Shown here one piece after another: positions 35,825 through 43,065 of a DNA stretch of 54,689 nt (position 1 is its first letter; each line of letters opens with the position of its first letter). Under the pieces are notes generated by a model, which was not told where the DNA came from, did not search any database, and worked only from the letters and a program-made list of their open reading frames with translations. The DNA comes from CAZTAR01 sp043813895 (GTDB lineage: Bacteria > Planctomycetota > Phycisphaerae > UBA1845 > UTPLA1), in NCBI GenBank assembly GCA_043813895.1, contig JBDRKQ010000028.1, positions 1-54,689 of the forward strand. The letters run 5' to 3'. The translations under genes and the position numbers were made by a program.

Positions 35825-35897
35825 GGGAGTGTAGCTCAGTCGGTAGAGCAACGGCCTTTTAAGCCGTGGGTCCAGGGTTCGAGCCCCTGCACTCCCA
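35825..35897 (+). tRNA. tRNA-Lys (anticodon UUU), attachment site
   Basis: A full cloverleaf: acceptor GGGAGTG/CACTCCC, D arm GCTC/GAGC, anticodon stem ACGGC/GCCGT around CTTTTAA (anticodon TTT), T arm CAGGG/CCCTG with loop TTCGAGC, discriminator A. No CCA is encoded. An integrase gene abuts and overlaps it on the opposite strand, the classic layout of integration into the 3' half of a tRNA gene (attL). The matching repeat of the tRNA 3' end expected at attR was not found downstream. Confidence 0.95.
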
Positions 35898-37656
35898 ATT
35901 TGTCTCCCGTTGACATATGTGCCTTAGCCTTGGCACTGGCGACACTTACAACCCTTCGCGCCGTTCCGCCTTCATCGCCCGTCTTGTCAGCAATTGCCTG
36001 TTCCGTGCAGCGATTGCCGGGAGTTGGTACAAGCATTGGTACAAGCGGACGCGCCGCCGGATTCGCCGCCTTCGCGCCCGAAATCGCTGCGACTGTCACG
36101 TCGGCTTGCGCCGTTGCCATCGTGCCCGTTGCCCGCTGCCGTTCGGCATCCGGATCGGCGTCAAGCGGCAACTCCGGCAGCACGTCGAGCGCCCCCGCCA
36201 CGTCGAGCAGCCTCGGATCGGTGTAGGTGTTCATCGTCAGGTCCAGCGAGCCGTGCCGCATGGCGGCTTGAGCTGTGCGCGGTGCCACGCCACCCTTGCT
36301 CAGGTGTGTCGCGAAGGTATGCCGCAAAGCGTGAACGTCCACAACGCGCCCGCGTTCATCCACCTTCGGAATGCCGGCCGCGCGCAGGTCTCGATTCAAG
36401 ATTCGAGAGAGACCGCTCGGCACGTCGAACAGCGGCGTTTCCGGTGAAAGCCTCAGCGGCACGGATGCCCCGAGTTTACGCCGTGCTTCGCTTCTGACGG
36501 CTTCCAGCTTATCAGCCAGCCATGCAGACAGGTCGTTCGCCAAATCGGGCCGTAGAGCGATTTCGGCCCCGCGTCCCGTCTTGTCGTCTGCGGCGTCGAG
36601 CACGGCATAGGGGCTCGGGCCATGCAATTCGAGCTGTCCGACCGTCAGCGAGTCCAGTTCGCCCCGGCGCAGCCCGGTCAACGTGAGCATTTTGTAGATC
36701 AGGGCACGTTCCCGCCCCCGGCGTTCCAGCTCGCCCATGTACTCCGGATGTTTGCCCAGCGACTTTCGGCCCAGCTCGGCAGCGGCGTCAAGGTCGGCGT
36801 ATTCAAGCTGTGCCCGCTTCCATGTTCGCCGGCTTCGCTTGTCCTCACGGGCCGCGGCGTGTTCGCACTTGACGATGCCGCGGCCATATTCTGCGATGGG
36901 CCGGAGCCGTGCCACTTTCAGAAGCCGCCTCAGTTCATCCTCGGTAAGCGCTCGGCGCGTCCGTCGGCGGTCCGCCTTCTCGTCACGCTTCGGGGGCCGC
37001 GCGAATGGGTTTGCAGTCAGTCGCCCCGTCTGTACGCACCAGAAGCCGAACGCCGTTAGCGCCGCAAGGTGTCCGTTCAGCGTTCGCGCCCCCATATCAT
37101 CCGCTTCGCGGCCCGTCGCCCAGCGTTCGACGGTGGTGCGGTTCAAGTCGCGAAGCCGCGTGAAACCGCACTCTGTGATGATGCGCCGTAAACGATGATC
37201 CACATTCGCAAGGTGTGCCGCATTGGTCCGCGGCTTGCCGCCCTTGCCGCGCTTCGTTCGCAGGTGCTCCAGATAGACATCGACGTGAGCAGATAACGGC
37301 GTGCTTCTGTGGTCGAGCACGGCATCTTCGGCATTCGTCGCCACGCCAGAACGCACGCGCTCGGCGCGTTTCTCCAAATCGGCCAGCACGATCATCGCCG
37401 CATCGGCACTTCGGCAACCCGTCGCCACCTTCACGACGTGCCCGGCTCCGTTGCGGTACTTCGCCGTGTACGTCCGGCTCTCAATCACGAGCCGGTCTGT
37501 CCCCGCGTGTTTGCCTTCGGTCGGCGTCGTTACCTTGGCAACACGCTTTCGCCCTTTGCCGTCCGTCCAGCGGGCGGCTCGCTCGCCTTTGCGGGTGAAC
37601 AGCTCGGCATCGTCGGGCATCGGCTTTGTGAAGGTCTCACGGTACACGGTTCCCAT
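35836..37656 (-). CDS. int: Tyrosine-type site-specific integrase
   Basis: The 606-residue product has an N-terminal arm-binding region, a SAM-like core-binding domain (about residues 115-220, EDELRRLLKVA at its end) and a catalytic domain. Catalytic residues are visible: Arg in LTGLRRGELDSL, His-x-x-Arg in VHALRHTFATHL, the second His in MRHGSLDLTMNTYTD and the nucleophile Tyr in NTYTD. It should recombine attP with attB in the tRNA-Lys. The last 20 or so residues (GLEPWTHGLKGRCSTD) are the antisense reading of the tRNA gene itself. An ORF6N gene ends 3 nt upstream of the ATG. Confidence 0.93.
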   Translation of the reverse strand: MGTVYRETFTKPMPDDAELFTRKGERAARWTDGKGRKRVAKVTTPTEGKHAGTDRLVIESRTYTAKYRNGAGHVVKVATGCRSADAAMIVLADLEKRAERVRSGVATNAEDAVLDHRSTPLSAHVDVYLEHLRTKRGKGGKPRTNAAHLANVDHRLRRIITECGFTRLRDLNRTTVERWATGREADDMGARTLNGHLAALTAFGFWCVQTGRLTANPFARPPKRDEKADRRRTRRALTEDELRRLLKVARLRPIAEYGRGIVKCEHAAAREDKRSRRTWKRAQLEYADLDAAAELGRKSLGKHPEYMGELERRGRERALIYKMLTLTGLRRGELDSLTVGQLELHGPSPYAVLDAADDKTGRGAEIALRPDLANDLSAWLADKLEAVRSEARRKLGASVPLRLSPETPLFDVPSGLSRILNRDLRAAGIPKVDERGRVVDVHALRHTFATHLSKGGVAPRTAQAAMRHGSLDLTMNTYTDPRLLDVAGALDVLPELPLDADPDAERQRATGTMATAQADVTVAAISGAKAANPAARPLVPMLVPTPGNRCTEQAIADKTGDEGGTARRVVSVASAKAKAHMSTGDKLGVQGLEPWTHGLKGRCSTD

Positions 37657-37659
37657 CGG

Positions 37660-38187
37660 TCAGCCCTCCGCTTCGGTCAGGTAGCCCACGCGCTTTCGCT
37701 TCGGCTCGGGTGGTGGTTCCATCAGCTTCCGTATCGCGTCAAACACGATCTTGAATTGCGTGTCGTACTTGCGCTCCAGGGCTGCCAACTTGCGGGCCAG
37801 CTCGGCGTGCGATTCCAACATCTTCCGCAATCGGATGAACGCCCGCACGACGGCCACGCTCACTTGCACCGCTCGCTCGGAATTGAGCACGTTCGCCGCC
37901 ATGATCGCACCGTGCTCCGTGAACGCTCGAGGCATAGTCGGCGAGTATTTCAGATTCCGCAGGTGGTCACAATTTGTGACCAGCTCCCCCCGCTCGGCTT
38001 TAGTCAGCCGGAACATGAAATCAGGCGGGAAGCGGCCCTGATTGCGGCTCACGGCCTGATTCAGTGCCTTTGTTGTGACCCCGTAGAGCGCGGCAAGGTC
38101 CGCGTCGATCATCACCCGCTCGCCCCGAATTAGGAGGATGGCGCGCTCTATTCGCTCTGCCGGGATGATCGATCGCTTCTTAGCCAC
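37660..38187 (-). CDS. ORF6N-domain (phage-type) DNA-binding protein
   Basis: The 175-residue product carries an ORF6N domain near residues 10-95: IERAILLIRGERVMIDADLAALYGVTTKALNQAVSRN, then RFPPDFMFRLT and FTEHGAIMAANVL. A helical tail with KLAALERKYDTQFKIVFDAI follows. ORF6N proteins are DNA-binding regulators found in phages and integrated elements. GTG 38187 follows AAAGGGG and overlaps the stop of the HTH gene upstream by 8 nt, supporting this start over the longer frame. It is followed 3 nt later by the integrase gene, so the two are probably one operon. Confidence 0.85.
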   Translation of the reverse strand: MAKKRSIIPAERIERAILLIRGERVMIDADLAALYGVTTKALNQAVSRNQGRFPPDFMFRLTKAERGELVTNCDHLRNLKYSPTMPRAFTEHGAIMAANVLNSERAVQVSVAVVRAFIRLRKMLESHAELARKLAALERKYDTQFKIVFDAIRKLMEPPPEPKRKRVGYLTEAEG

Positions 38188-38374
38188 GGCGCTTCCCCTT
38201 TCGTTTGACGACTTCCAACCCGAAGTGCTCGGCGAGCCGGTCGGCGATGTCCAACCGCAACGATTGCTCACCGTCACGAAACTTCCTCAGCGCTGCCCGC
38301 TTGACGCCTGTCGCCCGTTCGATGCCCAGCAGCGTTGGGGCGTTGGCTATTGCTTTGCGTAGCAGCGCGGTCAT
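38180..38374 (-). CDS. Small Cro/XRE-like helix-turn-helix protein
   Basis: The 64-residue product is almost entirely one helix-turn-helix domain: TLLGIERATGVKRAALRKF, then LRLDIADRLAEHFGLEVV, with a basic tail. It is the probable repressor or activator of the integrase/ORF6N operon that it heads. ATG 38374 has AAAGGA about 10 nt upstream; a longer start at 38401 would lie only about 3 nt from the predicted transcription start. Its stop overlaps the ORF6N start. Confidence 0.75.
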   Translation of the reverse strand: MTALLRKAIANAPTLLGIERATGVKRAALRKFRDGEQSLRLDIADRLAEHFGLEVVKRKGKRRG

Positions 38375-38410
38375 CGTCGTTTTGTCCTTTGATCGTCCCA
38401 TGATGCAATA

Positions 38411-38438
38411 AGTATACCACATTCTTCGTACCCGTCAA
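38411..38438 (-). promoter_or_regulatory. Sigma-70-like promoter of the HTH-ORF6N-int operon
   Basis: On the minus strand TTGACG (38433-38438) and TATACT (38411-38416) are separated by 16 bp. The predicted start near 38404 leaves about 30 nt before ATG 38374. Confidence 0.6.
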
Positions 38439-38489
38439 ATCCGTTTGCGAATGGCGTCCCGCCCCCTGAAAGGGCGCGGACGCCTTGTG

Positions 38490-38559
38490 GTCCCTTTCTG
38501 GGACGGCGGAAGTCTGCTTCCGCAGGAAATGCACGGTTCTTCCGGTTTGCCACCGGAAG
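38490..38559. promoter_or_regulatory. Cluster of three perfect stem-loops
   Basis: Three perfect hairpins follow one another: 38490-38504 (5-bp stem, GTCCC/GGGAC), 38506-38523 (7-bp stem, GCGGAAG/CTTCCGC, loop TCTG) and 38539-38559 (7-bp stem, CTTCCGG/CCGGAAG). The motif CTGCTTCCGC occurs twice. They lie between the end of the replication operon and the promoter of the HTH-int operon and may stop transcription or be recognised by a protein. Confidence 0.55.
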
Positions 38560-38591
38560 CCTGCTTCCGCTTTGACCATTCGCCGAGTCGG

Positions 38592-38999
38592 TTATCGGTC
38601 ATCCTTCCGGCGTGCCCGCACACGATACGTGCTCGGTCCTGCATCCTTCGAGCCACGATGGACCACGGTCAGTACGCCCACCGATTCCAGCCGGCCCAGC
38701 GCCGACCGCACTGCCCTTGCTGATTTCCCGACCCGCTTCGCCAGCTCGCCTTGTGAAATCCGCACCAGTCCGTCCGGTTTCGTGTTGCGGAACAGTTGCA
38801 GCCACACGGCCACGTCGGTTGACTTAAGCGTCCGTGCCGTCACGTCGGCGAAGTAATTCAGCGTTTGCCAGCGTTCCGCAGACCGCTTCGGCGTCGCTTT
38901 AGCTTTGCCGTCACGCCGAGCCGCCCCCCGTGCCTCTCGCTTGTCGGGTCCCGCCGTCACAACGCGGCCGATGTACGAATCCAAATCTTCAGGCATCAT
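38592..38999 (-). CDS. Winged helix-turn-helix protein of the replication operon
   Basis: The 135-residue product has a basic linker (ARGAARRDGKAKATPK) and a C-terminal winged helix: DGLVRISQGELAKRVGKSARAVRSALGRLESVGVLTVVHRG. It should bind DNA and could be a replication initiator or repressor. The ATG at 38999 (a second ATG follows at 38996) overlaps the ATPase stop by 8-11 nt, fixing the start and implying coupling. It is the last gene of the operon, followed by the stem-loop cluster. Confidence 0.72.
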   Translation of the reverse strand: MMPEDLDSYIGRVVTAGPDKREARGAARRDGKAKATPKRSAERWQTLNYFADVTARTLKSTDVAVWLQLFRNTKPDGLVRISQGELAKRVGKSARAVRSALGRLESVGVLTVVHRGSKDAGPSTYRVRARRKDDR

Positions 39000-39960
39000 T
39001 TCGCGCGCCTTTGCGTTGCTTTGTCGGGATTGCAGAAACCGACCCCGTTGACAGATACGCCAAACCGCCGAGTAGCGTGGCTTGCTGTTGCACGAGCACG
39101 CGGCCGTGCCGGTTCTTCCACAATTGTAGCAATAGCGCGGGATCGTCCCCGGTCTTCTCCGCATCGCGCACGATGCCGATGAGCTGTCCCGCCAAGCTGG
39201 CCAACCGTGCCGAACCGCGGACCGCACTGGCATCGGCGGTTCCGGTAGTGAGTCCGGCCTTGCTCACTTCGTTTATCAGTAGCCCGGCCGTATTCGTTTC
39301 TCGCAGCGCCGCGCCGATTATGCGTAGCACCACGTCGGTTTGTTCGGTAGCTGAGCTGCCCGCGACGTCGCTGAAGTTGACGAGTCCGCAATGGTCCAGC
39401 ACGAACAGGTCCGGCCGGTGCGTTTGTATCAAACCGGCAAGCCCCGCGGCATCCGTCACGTTGTCGATGAACAGCAGACGCTCGCCCAGCTCCGTCGAGA
39501 GCGCGTCCACGGTCTGGCGAACAAGACGCTTGCCGGCTTCTTCAAGCTCGCCGCGCAGCAGCGGCCCAAGCGGGACGCACTGTGTGATTTTATTCATCGG
39601 ACCGAAGCACACCGCATGGCCAGCGACAAGCCGTGCGACACGAACCGGCGTGGCGGTTTCCAGGTTGACGACAATCGCGGAAGCACTCGTATTCAGCCGC
39701 AAAGCGCCGAGCACGATTCGGTCAGCGAGTAACGACTTTCCGCAACCCGGCGATCCGATTAGTGCCAGGTATTCGCCGCGGACAAGCCCGCCCGCCGTCT
39801 CGTCGAGCAGCTCCAGCCCGGAAGGCAAGACTTCAATAATCGCCCGGCCCGCCTCCGCGCAGTTGGCCACATCCGCAAGTGCCGCGGTCAACGTAACGCC
39901 GGCCGTGGGCGCTGGTTCATCGGCGACAAGAGTCTCGGCGATTTCGGCAGCGGAGGTCAT
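38989..39960 (-). CDS. RecA/DnaB-fold replicative ATPase
   Basis: The 323-residue product has a RecA-type ATPase core: Walker A GSPGCGKSLLADRIV near residue 65 and Walker B LFVLDHCGLV near residue 180. A conserved AIVVNLETATPVRVARLVAG strand-helix pair and a C-terminal VRGSARLASLAGQLIGIVRD segment resemble DnaB-like or RepA-like helicases of small replicons. With the adjacent primase it forms a primase-helicase pair. ATG 39960 has GGAGG 8 nt upstream and overlaps the primase stop by 4 nt. Confidence 0.82.
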   Translation of the reverse strand: MTSAAEIAETLVADEPAPTAGVTLTAALADVANCAEAGRAIIEVLPSGLELLDETAGGLVRGEYLALIGSPGCGKSLLADRIVLGALRLNTSASAIVVNLETATPVRVARLVAGHAVCFGPMNKITQCVPLGPLLRGELEEAGKRLVRQTVDALSTELGERLLFIDNVTDAAGLAGLIQTHRPDLFVLDHCGLVNFSDVAGSSATEQTDVVLRIIGAALRETNTAGLLINEVSKAGLTTGTADASAVRGSARLASLAGQLIGIVRDAEKTGDDPALLLQLWKNRHGRVLVQQQATLLGGLAYLSTGSVSAIPTKQRKGARNDA

Positions 39961-41081
39961 GGGCAAGCCCTCCGTCGCCGTTGTGCGCTTCGCACCGTTG
40001 CCAGCGCTTCCCGTTGCGGCAATCCGCAGCGTTCGGCGGCCTCGATAAGCAGCCGCTCAGCTTCACCTTCTGTTACGCCGGATCGAATCAAATCGCTCCA
40101 GCCATAGTACACGGCGCGATTTCGTCCACCTTGCGCCATAGTACCGGCGAGCAGCGATTCTGTTCGCGGGTCCAAGCGAGCGGGTTCGCGCCTCGGCTTC
40201 CAGCTTCGCGTTGTGCGAGCGTGCCGTCGTTTCGTGCGACGCTCCAGCTCTTGCCGCGCTTCCGATACGAACCGTTGCCAGGCGCAGGCATCACAGCGTG
40301 GTACGGCATTGAGCTGCACTAGCTTCGACGGCTGCTCGAATAAGTCCAACGGAGCACCCCCGCCAGTCTTCGCAGCCGCCCCGCCGAAGGGGAGCGCAAT
40401 TGCATATCCGCGTTCCGGCTTCTCGGTTGTGCGCGGCAAAAGCTCGACGGCCCCGCCCTGTCCCGGCCGTGCAATCTCGCCGGCCTCAGTGCGAAAGGCA
40501 TTGAATGCGTCATATTCGGCCGCATCTCGATCAGCGATTCGGCGAGCAGCAGCGGCCAAGGCTGCCACGGCGAGCGTCGTATCGGCTTGCGGCATGGCCT
40601 CCGGAAGAAACACGAACAGGTGCCGGCCTACTCCGCTCCGGCTTCGCACGATCAGCACGCCCGACAGCAACCCAAAACAATCGGCCCGCTCGGCAAAACA
40701 CCGCGCTGCGGCGTCGGGATCGGCGAGCCCATTCGCACCGTGCGAGCTGCCGTCCAGGTCTACGGCAGCGAAACAACACAGACCGTCAGCCCGCGGGAGA
40801 TACGCGCTAAGTCGAACGGCGTCGAGCGGCACGCGCCGTGTCGGTCTTCCGATCGGCGCGAATTGAACATCCGCAGATACGCCCAACAGGTGTGCGTCTA
40901 TCAGCTTGTTACGGTCCGTGGCCAGCTCCGGCCATACGATCGGCCCGAATTGCCCCCACGGCATCACCGCCGCAGCGTGTGTCGCGCCGTCGAGCATATA
41001 CCGCAGGATTTCGCGCCGGGCATCCGCTGGACGCGACGCGGGAGCCTCGTGAGAATGCTCTTGCACAGTGTGATTCCTCAC
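39957..41081 (-). CDS. Archaeo-eukaryotic-type primase (TOTE-like)
   Basis: The 374-residue product shows the AEP catalytic pattern: metal-binding motif I FAAVDLDGSSHG near residue 105, motif II SRSGVGRHLFVFLP near residue 148 and a motif III-like VELLPR near residue 215. A zinc-binding CDACAW segment lies near residue 265. The C-terminal helical part ends RRRRACP. Such primases start DNA synthesis in plasmids, phages and satellites. GTG 41081 overlaps the preceding stop (GTGA), and the next ATPase gene overlaps by 4 nt, so the genes are translationally linked. Confidence 0.82.
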   Translation of the reverse strand: MRNHTVQEHSHEAPASRPADARREILRYMLDGATHAAAVMPWGQFGPIVWPELATDRNKLIDAHLLGVSADVQFAPIGRPTRRVPLDAVRLSAYLPRADGLCCFAAVDLDGSSHGANGLADPDAAARCFAERADCFGLLSGVLIVRSRSGVGRHLFVFLPEAMPQADTTLAVAALAAAARRIADRDAAEYDAFNAFRTEAGEIARPGQGGAVELLPRTTEKPERGYAIALPFGGAAAKTGGGAPLDLFEQPSKLVQLNAVPRCDACAWQRFVSEARQELERRTKRRHARTTRSWKPRREPARLDPRTESLLAGTMAQGGRNRAVYYGWSDLIRSGVTEGEAERLLIEAAERCGLPQREALATVRSAQRRRRACP

Positions 41082-41542
41082 GAGTCGTGCCCCTCCGGCG
41101 TTGCCGCGCCGGACGTGGCGTTTGCAGCCAAGTCAAACGACCTCGGTTTGGTGTCTTCGGGTAGTGACGGGGCCGGCCTGTCGGGATTCGCGTCGAGCCA
41201 GTCGAGCGCCGCGACAGGGTTGGCGAGACGCCACAGCGTCAACGGCCGAGCGTGTGCGTCCGGCCGCCTCGATTCAACGAAGCCGACGCTCTCGACGATG
41301 CCGGCTCTGGCGAGCGGTGCCGGGACCGCGCCTAACATAACGGGGTTGATTCCATCCGGAAGCTCGACGACATCGCGAACGTCATCGGCAGTCGCCGTAC
41401 CCACGACGAGCAAGCGCCGCAATAGAGCCCGCCGTCCGCGGAGTAGGTAGGTTGCCCGCTGTGCGGCGAGCAGCGCGTGAGGTGAGAGCTTGCGCCGCTC
41501 GCCATCGGCCGCCCTTGAAAGTGGCATAATGTGGACCCTCAT
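41078..41542 (-). CDS. Small helical protein of the replication operon
   Basis: The 154-residue product is mostly helical. Residues 25-50 (LLAAQRATYLLRGRRALLRRLL) and GTATADDVRDVVELPDGINPVMLGAVPAPLARAGIVESVG suggest a winged-helix-like DNA-binding fold, followed by an acidic Pro-rich tail. No family is recognised. The ATG overlaps the AlpA-like stop by 4 nt and its own stop overlaps the primase start by 4 nt, so it is a core gene of the operon rather than cargo. Confidence 0.68.
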   Translation of the reverse strand: MRVHIMPLSRAADGERRKLSPHALLAAQRATYLLRGRRALLRRLLVVGTATADDVRDVVELPDGINPVMLGAVPAPLARAGIVESVGFVESRRPDAHARPLTLWRLANPVAALDWLDANPDRPAPSLPEDTKPRSFDLAANATSGAATPEGHDS

Positions 41543-41811
41543 CGCGACGCCCCCCCTGCCGATCGCACCGACGGACAGCCCGCCGCGATCCAGCCCTCGA
41601 TACTATCCGTTGGGCCGCCTCGACGTTTCCAGCGCACGAGTTGCCCGAGCTTCACAGGCCGCGGCATCTTCCCAGCGTCTGACAATCTGTAAACATGCCT
41701 TGGGGAGCAAGCGAGGAGCTCTGCAACTGCCCGCACTTCGAGCAGCTCAGCCGGTGCTCGCTCCGGCCCGACAATTCGCCCGTCGGTTGCGTTTGCGGTC
41801 CCAGTATTCAT
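41539..41811 (-). CDS. AlpA/excisionase-like helix-turn-helix protein
   Basis: The 90-residue product contains LLEVRAVAELLACSPRHVYRLSDAGKMPRPVKLGQLVRWKR, then IEGWIAAGC. This is the MerR/AlpA-type winged helix found in excisionases and element regulators. It heads the replication operon. ATG 41811 has GAGG about 8 nt upstream; the frame stays open to 42000, but that part crosses the iteron region and does not look like the family. In phage satellites AlpA-like proteins control excision and replication genes, so that role is suggested here. Confidence 0.82.
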   Translation of the reverse strand: MNTGTANATDGRIVGPERAPAELLEVRAVAELLACSPRHVYRLSDAGKMPRPVKLGQLVRWKRRGGPTDSIEGWIAAGCPSVRSAGGASR

Positions 41812-41900
41812 CACCAGTCCTCGGCCATGCGTTACGGTTAGGCGAACCCGTTGCCCGCCGTCGCACGTAGCTAAGCACAGCCAATCCGGGCCGAACGTAG

Positions 41901-42014
41901 GCGCAACGTGTGCCGTCCAGGCAAGCGCTAGATAACCGCTTTCTGTCAGTTGTTTTCGGAAGGGAGATTCTTGAGGCGCAACGAAAGCGCAACGGCGCAA
42001 CGTGCTGGTTGCGC
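41901..42014. repeat. Iteron-like GCGCAACG array
   Basis: GCGCAACG occurs at 41901-41908, 41976-41983, 41987-41994 and 41995-42002, and its near-inverse GGTTGCGC at 42007-42014. The last three direct copies are 11 and 8 bp apart. The array lies between the 244-residue gene and the AlpA-like gene, directly upstream of the replication operon, so it may be an origin or an operator. Confidence 0.7.
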
Positions 42015-42748
42015 TACAGTCCAGCAGCTCGGAGCTTTCGCCTCACGGCATCAGGGCTCTCTTCAGTTTCGCCGTTCTCAGCCCTCCGCAGCGTCCAATC
42101 TACGAATGACTGGGTACCAATTCGCCGGAGGAAGCCGGAGCGCCCATTGTCTTTGATGTCGCCTCTATTGGCTGCCCTAGCAATCGTACCCCGGTTAATA
42201 CCGGTTATTCGCTCACCCTCGATGAGCTTGAGCCAATCGCCCGTCTTGGATGTACTCGGGTCGGGGATGTTCGACTCGTCGGCGTTGGTCGGTTGGGTCT
42301 TTCCCCGTGCTTTCACCAAGTGCGCCGGGAGTGCATCGATCTCAGCCGCGCGATCCAGTCCGTCTTCCGTCAGTCGAAACACTAGGTTGCGGTCCCGCTG
42401 CAAATGTGACAAGTCTATCCACTGACGGAAATCGGACCCATCCTCGGTGTTCACGTATGCGAAGTCGTAGATTGCCTCGTTCAGCGCCTGTTCGACGGCA
42501 TCCACCGAGATTTCAGCCCACCTCGAACGAAGTTTTTCGCAGATATCTTCCCATTGCAGGCCCCGCTTCGGCATGGCGCCTTTCATTCCCGCGTCTGAAA
42601 AAACATCGGCGCAGTCCTGATGATCGGTGGTAGGCCAGCGGCGTCGAATGTGGACTTCATGTTGGGCAAGAACGCGAACCACCTCGTCTACGGCTTCGTC
42701 ATCAGATTCTGGCTTCTTGTCCCGGCCGCTGTCCCGCTGGATGGCCAT
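42014..42748 (-). CDS. Hypothetical protein at the right end of the element
   Basis: The 244-residue product is charged and soluble. A helical N-terminal half (DEAVDEVVRVLAQHEVHIRR) leads to a middle region QWEDICEKLRSRWAEISVDAVEQALNEAIYDF and a C-terminal segment that reads like a DNA-binding helix-turn-helix (GERITGINRGTIARAANRGDI). The segment RNLVFRLTEDGLDRAAEI resembles winged-helix ends. It may be a regulator. Its stop touches the iteron array. No similarly oriented element gene lies to its right, so the element probably ends between here and about 43,000. Confidence 0.65.
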   Translation of the reverse strand: MAIQRDSGRDKKPESDDEAVDEVVRVLAQHEVHIRRRWPTTDHQDCADVFSDAGMKGAMPKRGLQWEDICEKLRSRWAEISVDAVEQALNEAIYDFAYVNTEDGSDFRQWIDLSHLQRDRNLVFRLTEDGLDRAAEIDALPAHLVKARGKTQPTNADESNIPDPSTSKTGDWLKLIEGERITGINRGTIARAANRGDIKDNGRSGFLRRIGTQSFVDWTLRRAENGETEESPDAVRRKLRAAGL

Positions 42749-43065
42749 AGCAAGTTTCCGTCACATAGCGGTTGGAAAGAAGATCCGGATGTAATCGATA
42801 GCAGCCGCAACGCGCGGCGGCGAGCTGCCGCTCCAGCATCTACTCTGAGGGCCGGCTCGCCAGACAACTACTGCCGGCATCGGGATGGTCTGTGCAGTGG
42901 AACGTAGCGCTCCGCCCCCCTCGTCTCGATCCAGCACACAGGGCACGGCACGCATTTTGTGCCAGCGTCCCGGTTGCAGAATTGTACCCTGATTTGTACG
43001 CTGGAGTCATGCCTAGTCATTTCCTGGTTCTGAATGACATCACTTTCTATCAAGGAGGCACAACC
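42749..43065. other. Probable right boundary region of the element
   Basis: No gene is supported. The expected copy of the tRNA-Lys 3' end (attR) was looked for here and not found. A strong ribosome binding site AAGGAGG at 43052-43058 belongs to the HAF-repeat gene. Confidence 0.4.

Noticed and set aside
42749..43065. attR copy of the tRNA-Lys 3' end
   Set aside because: I looked for GGTTCGAGCCCCTGC-like sequence here and by eye in the rest of the window and did not find it. The right end of the element is therefore placed only by gene content.
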